Positions 15,477-23,536 of a stretch of 26,808 nt of DNA are shown here, in pieces (position 1 is the stretch's first letter; each line of letters starts with the position of its first letter). The notes below the pieces were generated by a model. The model did not search any database, was not told the DNA's origin, and saw only the letters and a list, made by a program, of their open reading frames with translations. The translations under genes were made by a program, and so were the position numbers. This DNA is from an uncultured Aquimonas sp. (GTDB lineage Bacteria; Pseudomonadota; Gammaproteobacteria; Xanthomonadales; Xanthomonadaceae), in contig NZ_CALART010000083.1 of assembly GCF_937888285.1 (NCBI RefSeq), positions 1 through 26,808 of the forward strand. Reading direction: 5' to 3'.

Positions 15477-16835
15477 TCAGTTCAGACCGGCGAGTTGCAG
15501 GGCAATGCCCAGCGCGGCGCAGACCCCGAGCACAGCGAACACACCGCGCCTGGCGACGAACACCAGCAGGACCGCGATCGCGGCCAGCACCAGCGCCATC
15601 GGCTGCAGGCTGCCCATCACCGGCAGCAGCAGATCGACCGGGCCGGCCTCGACGCGGGCACGCTCGGCGAACAGGGTGTTCAACGCGAACCACAGGGCGA
15701 GGTTGGCGATCACGCCGACCACGGCGGCGGTGATCGCCGCCAGCGCGGCGCCGAGCCGCGGCCGCCCGCGCAGGCGCTCGATGTAGGGCGCGCCGGCGAA
15801 GATCCAGACGAAGCAGGGCAGGAAGGTCACCCAGGTGGTGAGCAGGGCGCCCAGCGTGGCGGCCAACAGCGGCGCGATGCCCGTCGCCTCGCGGAACGCC
15901 GCAAGAAAACCGACGAACTGGGTGACCAGGATCAGCGGGCCGGGCGTGGTTTCGGCAAGCCCCAGACCGTCCACCATCTCGCCCGGGTGCAGCCAGCCAT
16001 AGACCTCGACACCCTGCTGCGCCACATAGGCCAGCACCGCATAGGCACCGCCGAAGCTCACCACCGCCATCTGCGAGAAGAACAGCGCGATGCGGCTGAA
16101 CACGTGCTCGCCGCCCAGCGCCCACAGCAGGCCGCCGACCGTCAGCACCCAGAGCAGTGCGCACAGCGCGGCCGCGCGCAGGGTGCCGGGGTGCTGCACG
16201 TCGCGCAGGGCGTGCGCATCACCGCCATGGCCCACCGGCCGCCAGTGCGCGGCGCTGAGCAGGCCCAGCGCCGCGGCTCCCAGCACCACCAGCGGAAACG
16301 GCGCGTCGAACACGAACAGGGCGATGAAGGCGGCAATCGCCACCACCATCGGCAGGGCCGCGCGCAGGGTGCGCTGGGCCAAACGGATCAGGGCCTGCAG
16401 CACCAGGGCCAATACCGCCGCTTTCAGGCCGAAGAACAGACCTTCGACCAGCGCGACATCGCCGAGCAGCACGTAGACGAAGGACAGCGCGAGGATCGCC
16501 AGCGCGCCTGGAAGAATGAACAGCACACCCGCCAGCAGACCGCCGCGCACGCCGTGCAGCAGCCAGCCGACATAGGTCGCGAGCTGCTGCGCCTCGGGGC
16601 CGGGCAGCAACATGCAGTAGTTCAGCGCGTGCAGAAAGCGCGACTCGTCGATCCAGCGCTTCTCCTCGACCAGCAGGCGGTGCATCAGGGCGATCTGCCC
16701 CGCCGGCCCACCGAAGCTCAGCAGGCCGATGCGCCACCAGACGGCCAGGGCGTCGCGGAAAGGTACGGATGCAGGAGCAGTGGGCTCCGCTCGCTTCTGT
16801 GAATGCTCTGGCGACCCATGGCGTGGCAGGTGCAT
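15477..16835 (-). CDS. chrA: Chromate transporter, two-domain CHR family
   Basis: A 452-residue polytopic membrane protein of the CHR superfamily, which exports chromate in characterised members. Two homologous halves are seen. The first has SFGGPAGQI (40-48) and MLLPGPEAQQLATYVGWLLHG (from 75). The second has VVSFGGAYAVLAYVAQQ and LAETTPGPLILVTQFVGFLAA. Length is normal for the bidomain type. The ATG at 16835 is preceded by GAGGAG at a seven-base spacing, and that ribosome site coincides with the last two codons of the upstream gene (GAG GAG TGA). Chromate as the substrate is inferred from the family. Its place directly before regB/regA ties it to redox sensing. Confidence 0.9.
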   Translation of the reverse strand: MHLPRHGSPEHSQKRAEPTAPASVPFRDALAVWWRIGLLSFGGPAGQIALMHRLLVEEKRWIDESRFLHALNYCMLLPGPEAQQLATYVGWLLHGVRGGLLAGVLFILPGALAILALSFVYVLLGDVALVEGLFFGLKAAVLALVLQALIRLAQRTLRAALPMVVAIAAFIALFVFDAPFPLVVLGAAALGLLSAAHWRPVGHGGDAHALRDVQHPGTLRAAALCALLWVLTVGGLLWALGGEHVFSRIALFFSQMAVVSFGGAYAVLAYVAQQGVEVYGWLHPGEMVDGLGLAETTPGPLILVTQFVGFLAAFREATGIAPLLAATLGALLTTWVTFLPCFVWIFAGAPYIERLRGRPRLGAALAAITAAVVGVIANLALWFALNTLFAERARVEAGPVDLLLPVMGSLQPMALVLAAIAVLLVFVARRGVFAVLGVCAALGIALQLAGLN

Positions 16836-16848
16836 GCCGTCACTCCTC
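16836..16848 (-). promoter_or_regulatory. Ribosome binding site of chrA embedded in the end of the upstream gene
   Basis: On the minus strand GAGGAG (16848-16843) is both the Shine-Dalgarno sequence of chrA, seven bases before its ATG, and the last two Glu codons of the pseudouridine synthase. This supports translational coupling and sets the chrA start. Confidence 0.8.
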
Positions 16849-17589
16849 TCCGGTTGCGCGGCGCAGTGCCTGAACTTCGCGGGCGTCCAGCGCGCGAACC
16901 GCGCCCTTGGCCAGACCGCCCAGCAGCAGGGGGCCGATCGCCACGCGCATCAGCCGCAGAACGGGGAGTCTGCCTACCGCAAGCAGTCGACGGATATGCC
17001 GATTCCGACCCTCATCCAACACAATTTCCAGCCATGCCGTGCGCTCGCTCTGGCGCAGCAGCGCGATCGAAACGGCGCCGAGACGCTCGTCGCCATCGAC
17101 CACGCCTCCACGCAGCCGCGCCAGCAACTCCTCCTCCGGCTGGCCCTCGACCTGCACCCGGTAGGTCTTGTGCAGTGGCGTACGCGGCTCCGTCAGCGCG
17201 GCGTTGAAGGCAGGGTCATTGCTCAGCACCAGCAGGCCCTCGCTGGCCTGGTCGAGGCGACCGGCCGGCGCCACCCATGGCAGGTCCAGGCCATCCAGGC
17301 AGCGGTAGACGGTGTCGCGGCCACGCTCGTCGCGCGCCGTGGTGACCAGGCCGCGCGGCTTGTTCAGGGCCAGATAGACGCGTTCGGCAGCCTGCGCCTG
17401 CCCGCCGTCGACGACGATGCGCGGCTCGTCCAGCGCGGTCGGCGACTCCGGATCGGTGACCACACGCCCGCGCACGGTGACACGCCCGGCGCGCACCCAG
17501 CGTTCGGCTTCGGATCTGGAGCACAGGCCGCGCTTGGACAGCACGCGGGCCAGGCCGTAGCGGGGAGTACGAGGGGTTTGAACAGACAT
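16840..17589 (-). CDS. RsuA/RluB-family rRNA pseudouridine synthase
   Basis: 249 residues. An N-terminal S4 RNA-binding domain (about 12-58: LARVLSKRGLCSRSEAERWVRAGRVTVRG) precedes the synthase domain, with the catalytic aspartate D113 in GRLDQASEGLLVLSND and the C-terminal GRNRHIRRLL motif. It isomerises uridine to pseudouridine in rRNA; the family splits into RsuA (16S) and RluB/E/F (23S), and I cannot assign the exact target. Start 17589 gives the normal N-terminus; the frame stays open to 17643 but lacks similarity there. No good ribosome site is visible. It heads the minus-strand group with chrA, regB and regA and is divergent from the desaturase gene over 141 bases. Confidence 0.9.
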   Translation of the reverse strand: MSVQTPRTPRYGLARVLSKRGLCSRSEAERWVRAGRVTVRGRVVTDPESPTALDEPRIVVDGGQAQAAERVYLALNKPRGLVTTARDERGRDTVYRCLDGLDLPWVAPAGRLDQASEGLLVLSNDPAFNAALTEPRTPLHKTYRVQVEGQPEEELLARLRGGVVDGDERLGAVSIALLRQSERTAWLEIVLDEGRNRHIRRLLAVGRLPVLRLMRVAIGPLLLGGLAKGAVRALDAREVQALRRATGEE

Positions 17590-17678
17590 CGCGAAGTGGC
17601 AGAGCGTTTGCATCCAAGCTGGGCGTCGGACGCGTAAAACCACGGGTCAGGGCCTGCAAGTGTGCCCCAGCCAGATGC

Positions 17679-17693
17679 AATCGCGTCGCGATT
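17679..17693. promoter_or_regulatory. Perfect 7-1-7 palindrome, candidate operator
   Basis: AATCGCG-T-CGCGATT in the 141-base divergent gap, 38-52 bases upstream of the desaturase ATG. It is placed at or just above the -35 region if the CACAAT box at 17718 is the -10. It could control the lipid cluster, the divergent operon or both. Confidence 0.5.
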
Positions 17694-17717
17694 CACCGCG
17701 AAATCACCGCCCACCCC

Positions 17718-17723
17718 CACAAT
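17718..17723 (+). promoter_or_regulatory. Candidate -10 box (CACAAT) for the lipid cluster
   Basis: CACAAT ends seven bases before the ATG at 17731, with no ribosome binding site between. This fits a leaderless start, as proposed for two other genes in the window. It lacks the first consensus T. Confidence 0.35.
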
Positions 17724-17730
17724 CGCGCCC

Positions 17731-18693
17731 ATGCCTGAACTGCCCACGCCCGACCCGGCACACCCGCCGCGCGCCCTGCCCTCCCCGATTGCCGCCGTGC
17801 TGCGCTGGTTCGACAGCAGCGTGCAGCCGGCCGACGCAGGCGATCCCGACCGCATCGACTGGCTCCGCGTGGTGCCCTTCATTGGCCTGCACCTCGCCTG
17901 CCTCGGCGTGATCTGGGTCGGTGTGTCCTGGTTCGCGGTGGCCGTCGCGGCCGCGCTGTATGCGCTGCGCATGTTCGCGATCACCGGCTTCTACCACCGC
18001 TACTTCTCGCACAAGGCCTTCAAGACCTCACGGCCGATGCAGTTCGTGTTCGCCGTGATCGGCGCGATGAGCGTGCAGCGCGGTCCGCTGTGGTGGGCCG
18101 CCCACCATCGCCACCACCATCGCCATTCCGACCTGCCGGGCGACCTGCATTCGCCGGTGCAGCACGGCTTCTTCCGCTCGCACATGGGCTGGTTCCTGAC
18201 CCGGCGGGCTTTCGGCACCGACACCGCCGCGATCGGCGACCTCGCCAAGTACCCGGAGCTGCGCCTGATCGACCGCTTCGACGTGCTGATTCCCATCGCG
18301 CTGGCGACCGCGCTGTTTCTGCTCGGCGGCTGGCTGGAGACGGCCGCGCCGGGACTTGGGACCAGCGGTCCGCAGCTGCTGATCTGGGGCTTCTTCGTGT
18401 CGACGGTGGTGCTGTTCCACGCCACCGTGACCATCAACTCGCTGGCCCATCAGATCGGCAGCCGCCGTTTCGAGACCCGCGACAACAGCCGCAACAACTG
18501 GTGGCTGGCCCTGCTGACCTTCGGCGAGGGCTGGCACAACAACCACCATCATTTCCCCGGTTCAGCGCGCCAGGGCTTCCGCTGGTGGGAAATCGACCTG
18601 ACCTATTACGGCCTGAAGCTGATGACCTGGCTGGGCCTGGTCTGGGACCTGAAGCCCGTGCCCGCGGGCTTGAAGCGCGGCGGCAGGGACTGA
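17731..18693 (+). CDS. Membrane fatty-acid (acyl-CoA delta-9 type) desaturase
   Basis: 320 residues with about four membrane helices. The three di-iron histidine boxes are complete: HRYFSH at 89-94, HHRHHHRH at 125-132 (containing HxxHH), and HNNHHH at 269-274 within EGWHNNHHHFP. This is the stearoyl-CoA desaturase type that inserts a double bond using O2 and an electron donor. The second box is extended by extra histidines. The ATG at 17731 is chosen because upstream residues have no family similarity. One base separates it from the flavoprotein gene, so the two are co-transcribed. As first gene of the cluster it probably makes, or further desaturates, the chains that the methyltransferases act on; its position specificity is unknown. 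Confidence 0.92.
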   Translation: MPELPTPDPAHPPRALPSPIAAVLRWFDSSVQPADAGDPDRIDWLRVVPFIGLHLACLGVIWVGVSWFAVAVAAALYALRMFAITGFYHRYFSHKAFKTSRPMQFVFAVIGAMSVQRGPLWWAAHHRHHHRHSDLPGDLHSPVQHGFFRSHMGWFLTRRAFGTDTAAIGDLAKYPELRLIDRFDVLIPIALATALFLLGGWLETAAPGLGTSGPQLLIWGFFVSTVVLFHATVTINSLAHQIGSRRFETRDNSRNNWWLALLTFGEGWHNNHHHFPGSARQGFRWWEIDLTYYGLKLMTWLGLVWDLKPVPAGLKRGGRD

Positions 18694-18694
18694 C

Positions 18695-19942
18695 ATGCGC
18701 ATCGCAGTGGTGGGATCCGGCATCGCCGGCATGGCGACAGCCTGGCAGCTCGCGCGCGAGCATTCGGTCGTACTGTTCGAGGCGGATTCGCGCCTGGGCG
18801 GCCACACGCACACGCACACGGTCGAACGCGAGGGCCGCAGCTTCCAGGTCGACTCGGGCTTCATCGTCCACAACCCCGAGAACTACCCGCTGCTCACCGC
18901 GATGTTCCGCGAGTTGGGCGTCGAGACCCAGCCGACCACGATGAGCTTCTCGGTGCACAGCGAGCGCACCGGACTCGAATACAACGCCGGCACCTTGAAC
19001 GGGCTGTTCTGCCAGCGTCGCAACCTGCTGCGCCCGCGCTTCTACCGCATGGTCGCCGACATCCTGCGCTTCTATCGCGAGTCACCGGCCCTGCTGCAGG
19101 GCGACGCGCAGGGCCCGGCGCTGGGCGACTACCTGCGCGAGCACCGCTACTCGCCGATGTTCATCGACGAGCATCTGATCCCGATGGCCTCGGCGCTGTG
19201 GAGCTCGCCGTCCGACCGCGTGCTGCAGTTCCCGGCGCGCTACCTCGTCCAGTTCATGGCCAACCACCACATGCTGAGCGCCGACGCACGGCCGACCTGG
19301 CGGGTGGTCAAGGGCGGCTCCAGCGCCTACATCCGCGCGCTCGAAAGTCGCTGGCGGGTCGAAGCGCGACTGTCGTCGGCGGTGCAGTCGGTGCGTCGGG
19401 TCGAGGGCGGCGTCGAGATCACCACGCCGCACTATGCCGAGACCTTCGACCGGGCCGTGCTCGCCTGCCACAGCGATCAGGCGCTGAAGCTGCTGGATCA
19501 GCCCAGCGAGCGCGAGCGCGAGGTGCTGGGCGCGATCCGCTACCAGCCCAACGAGACGGTGCTGCACACCGATGCGCGCCTCTTGCCGAAGAACCCGCGC
19601 GCATGGGCGGCGTGGAACGCGCACATCCCGGCCTCGCCCAGCGCCGACTGCACGGTCAGCTACTGCATGAACCTGCTGCAGGGCCTGACATCGCGCGAGC
19701 CCTTCGTGGTCACGCTGAACCGCACGGCCGCCATCGACCCGGGCAAGGTCATCGCGCGCATGCGCTACGCCCACCCTGAATACACCCACGCCAGCGTCGC
19801 GGCTCAAGCGCGGCGCGACGAGATCAACGGCGTCGACCGGATCTGGTATGCCGGCGCTTACTGGGGCTGGGGCTTCCATGAGGACGGCATCCGCTCGGCG
19901 ATCGACGTGGTGCGTGCGCTGGGCGTGCGCTGGCCGCAATGA
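18695..19942 (+). CDS. COG2907-type FAD/NAD(P)-binding flavoprotein (amine-oxidase-like)
   Basis: 415 residues. A Rossmann FAD-binding start is seen: VVGSGIAGMATAW with GxGxxG at 7-12, E29 for the ribose, and RLGGHTHTHTV (33-43) as the second flavin motif. A C-terminal FAD motif is present (RIWYAGAYWGWGFHEDGIRSAIDVVRAL). WRVVKGGSSAYIRAL is typical of this COG. The family is regularly found next to DUF1365 and Cfa genes and is linked to redox conversion of fatty-acyl chains; the reaction itself is not established from sequence. It follows the desaturase by one base, and its stop overlaps the DUF1365 start by four bases (ATGA). Confidence 0.88.
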   Translation: MRIAVVGSGIAGMATAWQLAREHSVVLFEADSRLGGHTHTHTVEREGRSFQVDSGFIVHNPENYPLLTAMFRELGVETQPTTMSFSVHSERTGLEYNAGTLNGLFCQRRNLLRPRFYRMVADILRFYRESPALLQGDAQGPALGDYLREHRYSPMFIDEHLIPMASALWSSPSDRVLQFPARYLVQFMANHHMLSADARPTWRVVKGGSSAYIRALESRWRVEARLSSAVQSVRRVEGGVEITTPHYAETFDRAVLACHSDQALKLLDQPSEREREVLGAIRYQPNETVLHTDARLLPKNPRAWAAWNAHIPASPSADCTVSYCMNLLQGLTSREPFVVTLNRTAAIDPGKVIARMRYAHPEYTHASVAAQARRDEINGVDRIWYAGAYWGWGFHEDGIRSAIDVVRALGVRWPQ

Positions 19943-20772
19943 AGCCGGACGCCGACCCGCGACCGCTGGCCAGCGCGGTCTACGTCGGCCAGGTGCAGCA
20001 CCGCCGACATGCACCGCACCCGCATGCCTTCCGCTATCCGCTGTTCATGCTCTACCTCGACCTCGATGAGCTCGACCGGGTATTCGCCGGACGCTGGCTG
20101 TGGTCGGTCGGCCGCCGCAATGTGGCCGCCTTCCATCGCGAGGACTACCTTGGTGATCCCTCGGTGCCGCTGGACGAGGCCGTGCGCCGCCGCTATGCCG
20201 AAGTCACCGGACGCCGCCCCGAAGGCCCGATCCGCCTGCTGACCCATCTGCGCTACTTCGGCTACAGCTTCAACCCGGTCAGCTTTTACTACTGCTTCAA
20301 GGCCGATGGCGAGACGCTGGACGGCATCGTCGCCGAGATCACCAACACGCCCTGGAAAGAGCGGCACAGCTATGTGCTGCCGATCGATGGCGCCGAAGCC
20401 GACGCCGACGCCCGCGGCGACGGCGACGGCGACGGCGAGACCACCCTGCCTGCAGGCCGCTGGCGCTGGCGCTTCGACAAGCGCTTCCACGTCTCGCCCT
20501 TCATGCCCATGGAACGCGACTACGACTGGCGCTTCAACGCGCCGGACGCGCGCCTGTTCGTGCACATGAACATCGAACGCGCCGACGGCCGTGACTTTGA
20601 CGCCACCCTCACCCTGCAAAGGCGCCCACTGTCTGCGCGCGTGCTCGCCGGCTGCCTGCTGCGGCATCCCTGGATGACCGCCAAGGTGGTCTTCGCCATC
20701 CACTGGCAGGCACTGCGGCTGTGGCTCAAGCGCAATCCGGTCTACGACCACCCTCGCAAAACACATTCGTGA
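19939..20772 (+). CDS. DUF1365 family protein
   Basis: 277 residues, function unknown, regularly paired with COG2907 flavoproteins and Cfa. Family motifs visible: HRRHAPHPHAFRYPLFMLYLDLDEL (split, 21-45), RYFGYSFNPVSFYYCF (105-120) and KRFHVSPFMPM (181-191). No signal peptide; one hydrophobic stretch near the C-terminus (about 235-260). An unusual acidic insert at 151-168 (AEADADARGDGDGDGE) is coded by tandem GGCGAC hexamers (20416-20439). The start overlaps the previous stop (ATGA). A gap of 67 bases leads to cfa without a terminator, so the cluster probably continues as one transcript. Confidence 0.9.
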   Translation: MKPDADPRPLASAVYVGQVQHRRHAPHPHAFRYPLFMLYLDLDELDRVFAGRWLWSVGRRNVAAFHREDYLGDPSVPLDEAVRRRYAEVTGRRPEGPIRLLTHLRYFGYSFNPVSFYYCFKADGETLDGIVAEITNTPWKERHSYVLPIDGAEADADARGDGDGDGETTLPAGRWRWRFDKRFHVSPFMPMERDYDWRFNAPDARLFVHMNIERADGRDFDATLTLQRRPLSARVLAGCLLRHPWMTAKVVFAIHWQALRLWLKRNPVYDHPRKTHS

Positions 20773-20839
20773 TGACGCGCAGTCGACGCAGCGGCGTGCA
20801 AGCTGCCCTCCACCTTTGCAGCACCCGCCGAGCACACGC

Positions 20840-22180
20840 ATGAATTCCCGCACCGAAGCCAGCCCCCTGTACTCAGGCGAACCCTTGGGCAGTCAGCTCG
20901 AAGCCCTGCCCATGGCGGCACTGAAGGGTCTGGACCGGCGCCTGCGCGCCCAGCTGCTCGGTCGACTGGCAGGACTGCGCGAGTGCGAGCTGGTGGTCGA
21001 GGATGCTGAAGGCCAGGTCAAGCTCGGTCGTTCGGTCGAAGGCCGCGAGACCCTGCGCTGCCGTATCCGCATCTTCGACCCGGCCTTCTATCGCATGGTC
21101 GCGGCGCAGGGCTCGGTCGGCGCCGGTGAGTCCTACATGGACGGCCACTGGCAGTGCAGCGATCTGGTCACGCTCGTGCGCATCCTGGTCATCAACCGCG
21201 GCCTGCTGGACGCGATGGAGGGCGGCCTGGCGCGTCTCGGCGGCTGGGCGATGAAGGCCTGGCACGCCCTGCAGCGCAATACGCGCGCGGACAGCCGCCG
21301 CAACATCGCGGCGCACTACGACCTGGGCAACGACCTGTTCAAGCTGTTCCTCTGCGACAACCTGATGTACAGCGCGGCGGTGTTCGACGACCCCGCCGAA
21401 GCGCTGGAGGTGGCCTCCACCCGCAAGCTCGACCGCATCTGCCAGAAGCTCGACTTGAAGCCCGGCGAGCGCGTGGTCGAGATCGGGACTGGCTGGGGCG
21501 GCTTCGCAATCCACGCGGCCCGCCACTACGGCGTGCATGTCACCACCACCACGCTGTCCAAGGAGCAGCGCGAGCTGGCGCTGGCGCGGATCGAAGAAGC
21601 CGGCCTCTCGGACCGCATCAGCGTGCTGCTGTCCGACTACCGCGACCTCAACGGTACCTACGACAAGCTGGTCTCGATCGAGATGATCGAGGCCATCGGC
21701 CACCAGTACCTCGACACCTACTTCGCCAAAGTCCGCAGCCTGCTCAAGGACGATGGCATGGCCCTGATCCAGGCCATCACCATCGAGGACCACCGCTACG
21801 AGGTCGCGCTGAAGGCCGTCGACTTCATCAAGCGCTTCATCTTCCCGGGCAGCTTCATCCCCTCGATCCACGCCATGCAGGGCGCGATCGCGCGCTCGAC
21901 CGATCTCAAGCTCTACAACCTCGAGGACATCGGCCCGAGCTATGCGCTGACCCTGCGCCACTGGCGACAGCGCTTCCTCGCCCGGCTCGATGAAGTGCGC
22001 GCCCTGGGCTACCCGGAGCGCTTCATCCGCATGTGGGAGTTCTATCTCTGCTACTGCGAGGGCGGCTTCATCGAGCGCTCGATCGGCGACGTCCAGCTGC
22101 TGCTGACCGCGCCGCGCTGCCAGCGCGCCGAGTACCTGCCTGATCTGCAAGGCGCCCGCGCGCCGCAGCTGCACGCATGA
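20840..22180 (+). CDS. cfa: Cyclopropane-fatty-acyl-phospholipid synthase family methyltransferase with altered active site
   Basis: 446 residues, SAM-dependent, acting on unsaturated chains of membrane phospholipids. The N-terminal part aligns with Cfa (GSVGAGESYMDGHWQCSDL, 91-109), then AAHYDLGNDLFKLFL (157-171), SAM motif VEIGTGWGGFA (213-223) and EMIEAIGHQY (281-290). Compared with my recollection of E. coli Cfa, E239 and Y317 are kept (E284, Y368), but C139 is alanine (A179 in MYSAA) and H266 is glutamine (Q311 in LIQAI). Two of the bicarbonate-site residues are thus missing, so the product may be a methylated or methylene chain rather than a cyclopropane. Start 20840 ATG is chosen over a TTG at 20816. 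The stop overlaps the DUF2878 start (ATGA). Confidence 0.9.
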   Translation: MNSRTEASPLYSGEPLGSQLEALPMAALKGLDRRLRAQLLGRLAGLRECELVVEDAEGQVKLGRSVEGRETLRCRIRIFDPAFYRMVAAQGSVGAGESYMDGHWQCSDLVTLVRILVINRGLLDAMEGGLARLGGWAMKAWHALQRNTRADSRRNIAAHYDLGNDLFKLFLCDNLMYSAAVFDDPAEALEVASTRKLDRICQKLDLKPGERVVEIGTGWGGFAIHAARHYGVHVTTTTLSKEQRELALARIEEAGLSDRISVLLSDYRDLNGTYDKLVSIEMIEAIGHQYLDTYFAKVRSLLKDDGMALIQAITIEDHRYEVALKAVDFIKRFIFPGSFIPSIHAMQGAIARSTDLKLYNLEDIGPSYALTLRHWRQRFLARLDEVRALGYPERFIRMWEFYLCYCEGGFIERSIGDVQLLLTAPRCQRAEYLPDLQGARAPQLHA

Positions 22181-22704
22181 AGCTGCTGGCCAACATCGTC
22201 TGCTTCCAGCTGGTCTGGATGATCACGGTGGGCGGCGCAGCCCAGGGCCTGTGGTGGACCGGCCCGCTGGCGGTACTGGCTTTCGCCGCCTGGCAGGTGC
22301 CGCTGTCGCCGGCCCCGCGTGCAGACCTCAAGCTCATGGTGATCGCCGCAGTCGCCGGCTTCGCCATCGACAGTGCGCTGGTGCTGTCAGGCTTGCTCAG
22401 CTTCCGCACGCCGGTGCCCTGGGACTTCGCCGCGCCGATCTGGATCGTCGCCCTGTGGGTGGCGTTTGCGCTGACCCTGAACCACTCGATGGATTCGCTG
22501 AAGCGGCGGCCGGTGCTGGCCGTGCTTCTGGGCCTTCTGGGCGGTCCGCTGGCCTACTGGGTGGCGGCGCACGTGTGGAACGCAGTCGACCTCAACGGCA
22601 GCGCCCTGCTCGGGCTCGCCGTGATCGGCCTGGTCTGGGCCCTGATCACGCCCATGCTGCTGGCTTTGGCCGAGCGCCTCAAACACGCGCCGCGAGCCGC
22701 CTGA
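22177..22704 (+). CDS. DUF2878 family integral membrane protein
   Basis: 175 residues, almost entirely membrane helices (about five or six), with conserved LNHSMDSL near residue 107 and WDFAAPIWIVALWVAFA before it. Function unknown. It is a recurring companion of Cfa/COG2907/DUF1365 gene sets. It overlaps cfa by four bases and is followed one base later by the DUF1295 gene, so it is in the same operon. A membrane partner or scaffold for acyl-chain modification is only a guess. Confidence 0.85.
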   Translation: MKLLANIVCFQLVWMITVGGAAQGLWWTGPLAVLAFAAWQVPLSPAPRADLKLMVIAAVAGFAIDSALVLSGLLSFRTPVPWDFAAPIWIVALWVAFALTLNHSMDSLKRRPVLAVLLGLLGGPLAYWVAAHVWNAVDLNGSALLGLAVIGLVWALITPMLLALAERLKHAPRAA

Positions 22705-22705
22705 G

Positions 22706-23500
22706 ATGGCTTCACTGGACCCGCAAACCCTGCTGATCGCCACCGCCGGCCTCGCCGTGCTCGGCATGACCGGCGTATGGCTGCTGCAGATCCGTACCCG
22801 CAATGCCGGCTACGTCGACGTCGCCTGGGCCGCCCTGCTCGCGATCGCCGCCCTGCTCTACGGCAGCTTCGGGCCGGGCGCGGGCCTGCCGCGACTGTTG
22901 ATCGCCATGCTGGGCGGCATCTGGGGCGTGCGGTTGGCCCTGCATCTGCTCTCGCGGGTGCTGCACGAAGCCGAGGACGGCCGCTATGCGGCCCTGCGCG
23001 AGCACTGGCAGGGACACCAGGGCAAGTTCTTCGGCTTCTTCATGGCCCAGGCCCTGCTGGTGCTGCTGTTCTCGCTGCCCTTCCTGGCCGTCGCCACCAA
23101 CCCGCACACCGGCTTCAGCCTCAGCATGCTGCTCGGCGTGCTGGTCTGGGCCGGCAGTCTTGCAGGCGAGAGCCTGGCCGACATGCAGCTGGCGAAGTTC
23201 CGCAGCTGCCCCGGCAACCGTGGCAAGACCTGCCGCCTCGGCCTGTGGAACTGGTCGCGACACCCGAACTATTTCTTCGAGTGGCTGCACTGGTTCGCCT
23301 ACGTGCCGCTGGCCTGGGGCTCGCCGCTGTGGTGGCTGAGCCTGATCGGCCCGATCGCGATGCTGGTCTCGCTACTGTGGGTGACGGGCATTCCCTACAC
23401 CGAGCAGCAGGCCCTGCGCTCACGCGGCGAGGATTACCGCCGCTACCAGCAGGAAGTCAGCATGTTCTTCCCCTGGCCGCCGCGCCGCCCGCACGACTGA
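22706..23500 (+). CDS. DUF1295 (steroid 5-alpha-reductase/ICMT-like) membrane protein
   Basis: 264 residues with about six or seven membrane helices. YVDVAWA (36-42) and the C-terminal signature GLWNWSRHPNYFFEWLHW (179-196) are the marks of the DUF1295 family, which shares the cofactor-binding C-terminal fold of 5-alpha-reductases and isoprenylcysteine methyltransferases. Members are thought to be NAD(P)H-dependent reductases of lipid double bonds, which would fit a step after chain methylation, but this is inference. It starts one base after the DUF2878 stop. A 36-base gap with a weak purine-rich stretch (GAGAG) leads to the last gene of the cluster. Confidence 0.88.
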   Translation: MASLDPQTLLIATAGLAVLGMTGVWLLQIRTRNAGYVDVAWAALLAIAALLYGSFGPGAGLPRLLIAMLGGIWGVRLALHLLSRVLHEAEDGRYAALREHWQGHQGKFFGFFMAQALLVLLFSLPFLAVATNPHTGFSLSMLLGVLVWAGSLAGESLADMQLAKFRSCPGNRGKTCRLGLWNWSRHPNYFFEWLHWFAYVPLAWGSPLWWLSLIGPIAMLVSLLWVTGIPYTEQQALRSRGEDYRRYQQEVSMFFPWPPRRPHD

Positions 23501-23536
23501 CGCCCTTTCCTTCTTCTTCCCGAGAGCCGACGCCCG

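Noticed and set aside
14167..16164. A 665-codon version of the RegB-like gene with a long N-terminal extension
   Set aside because: The extension is out-of-frame reading of the chrA gene on the same strand; the kinase has a normal start at 15450.
17590..17730. ECF/ChrR-type (TGATCC / TAAG-like) promoter before the lipid cluster
   Set aside because: No matching -35 and -10 pair was found by eye, so membership in a singlet-oxygen regulon cannot be claimed from this region.
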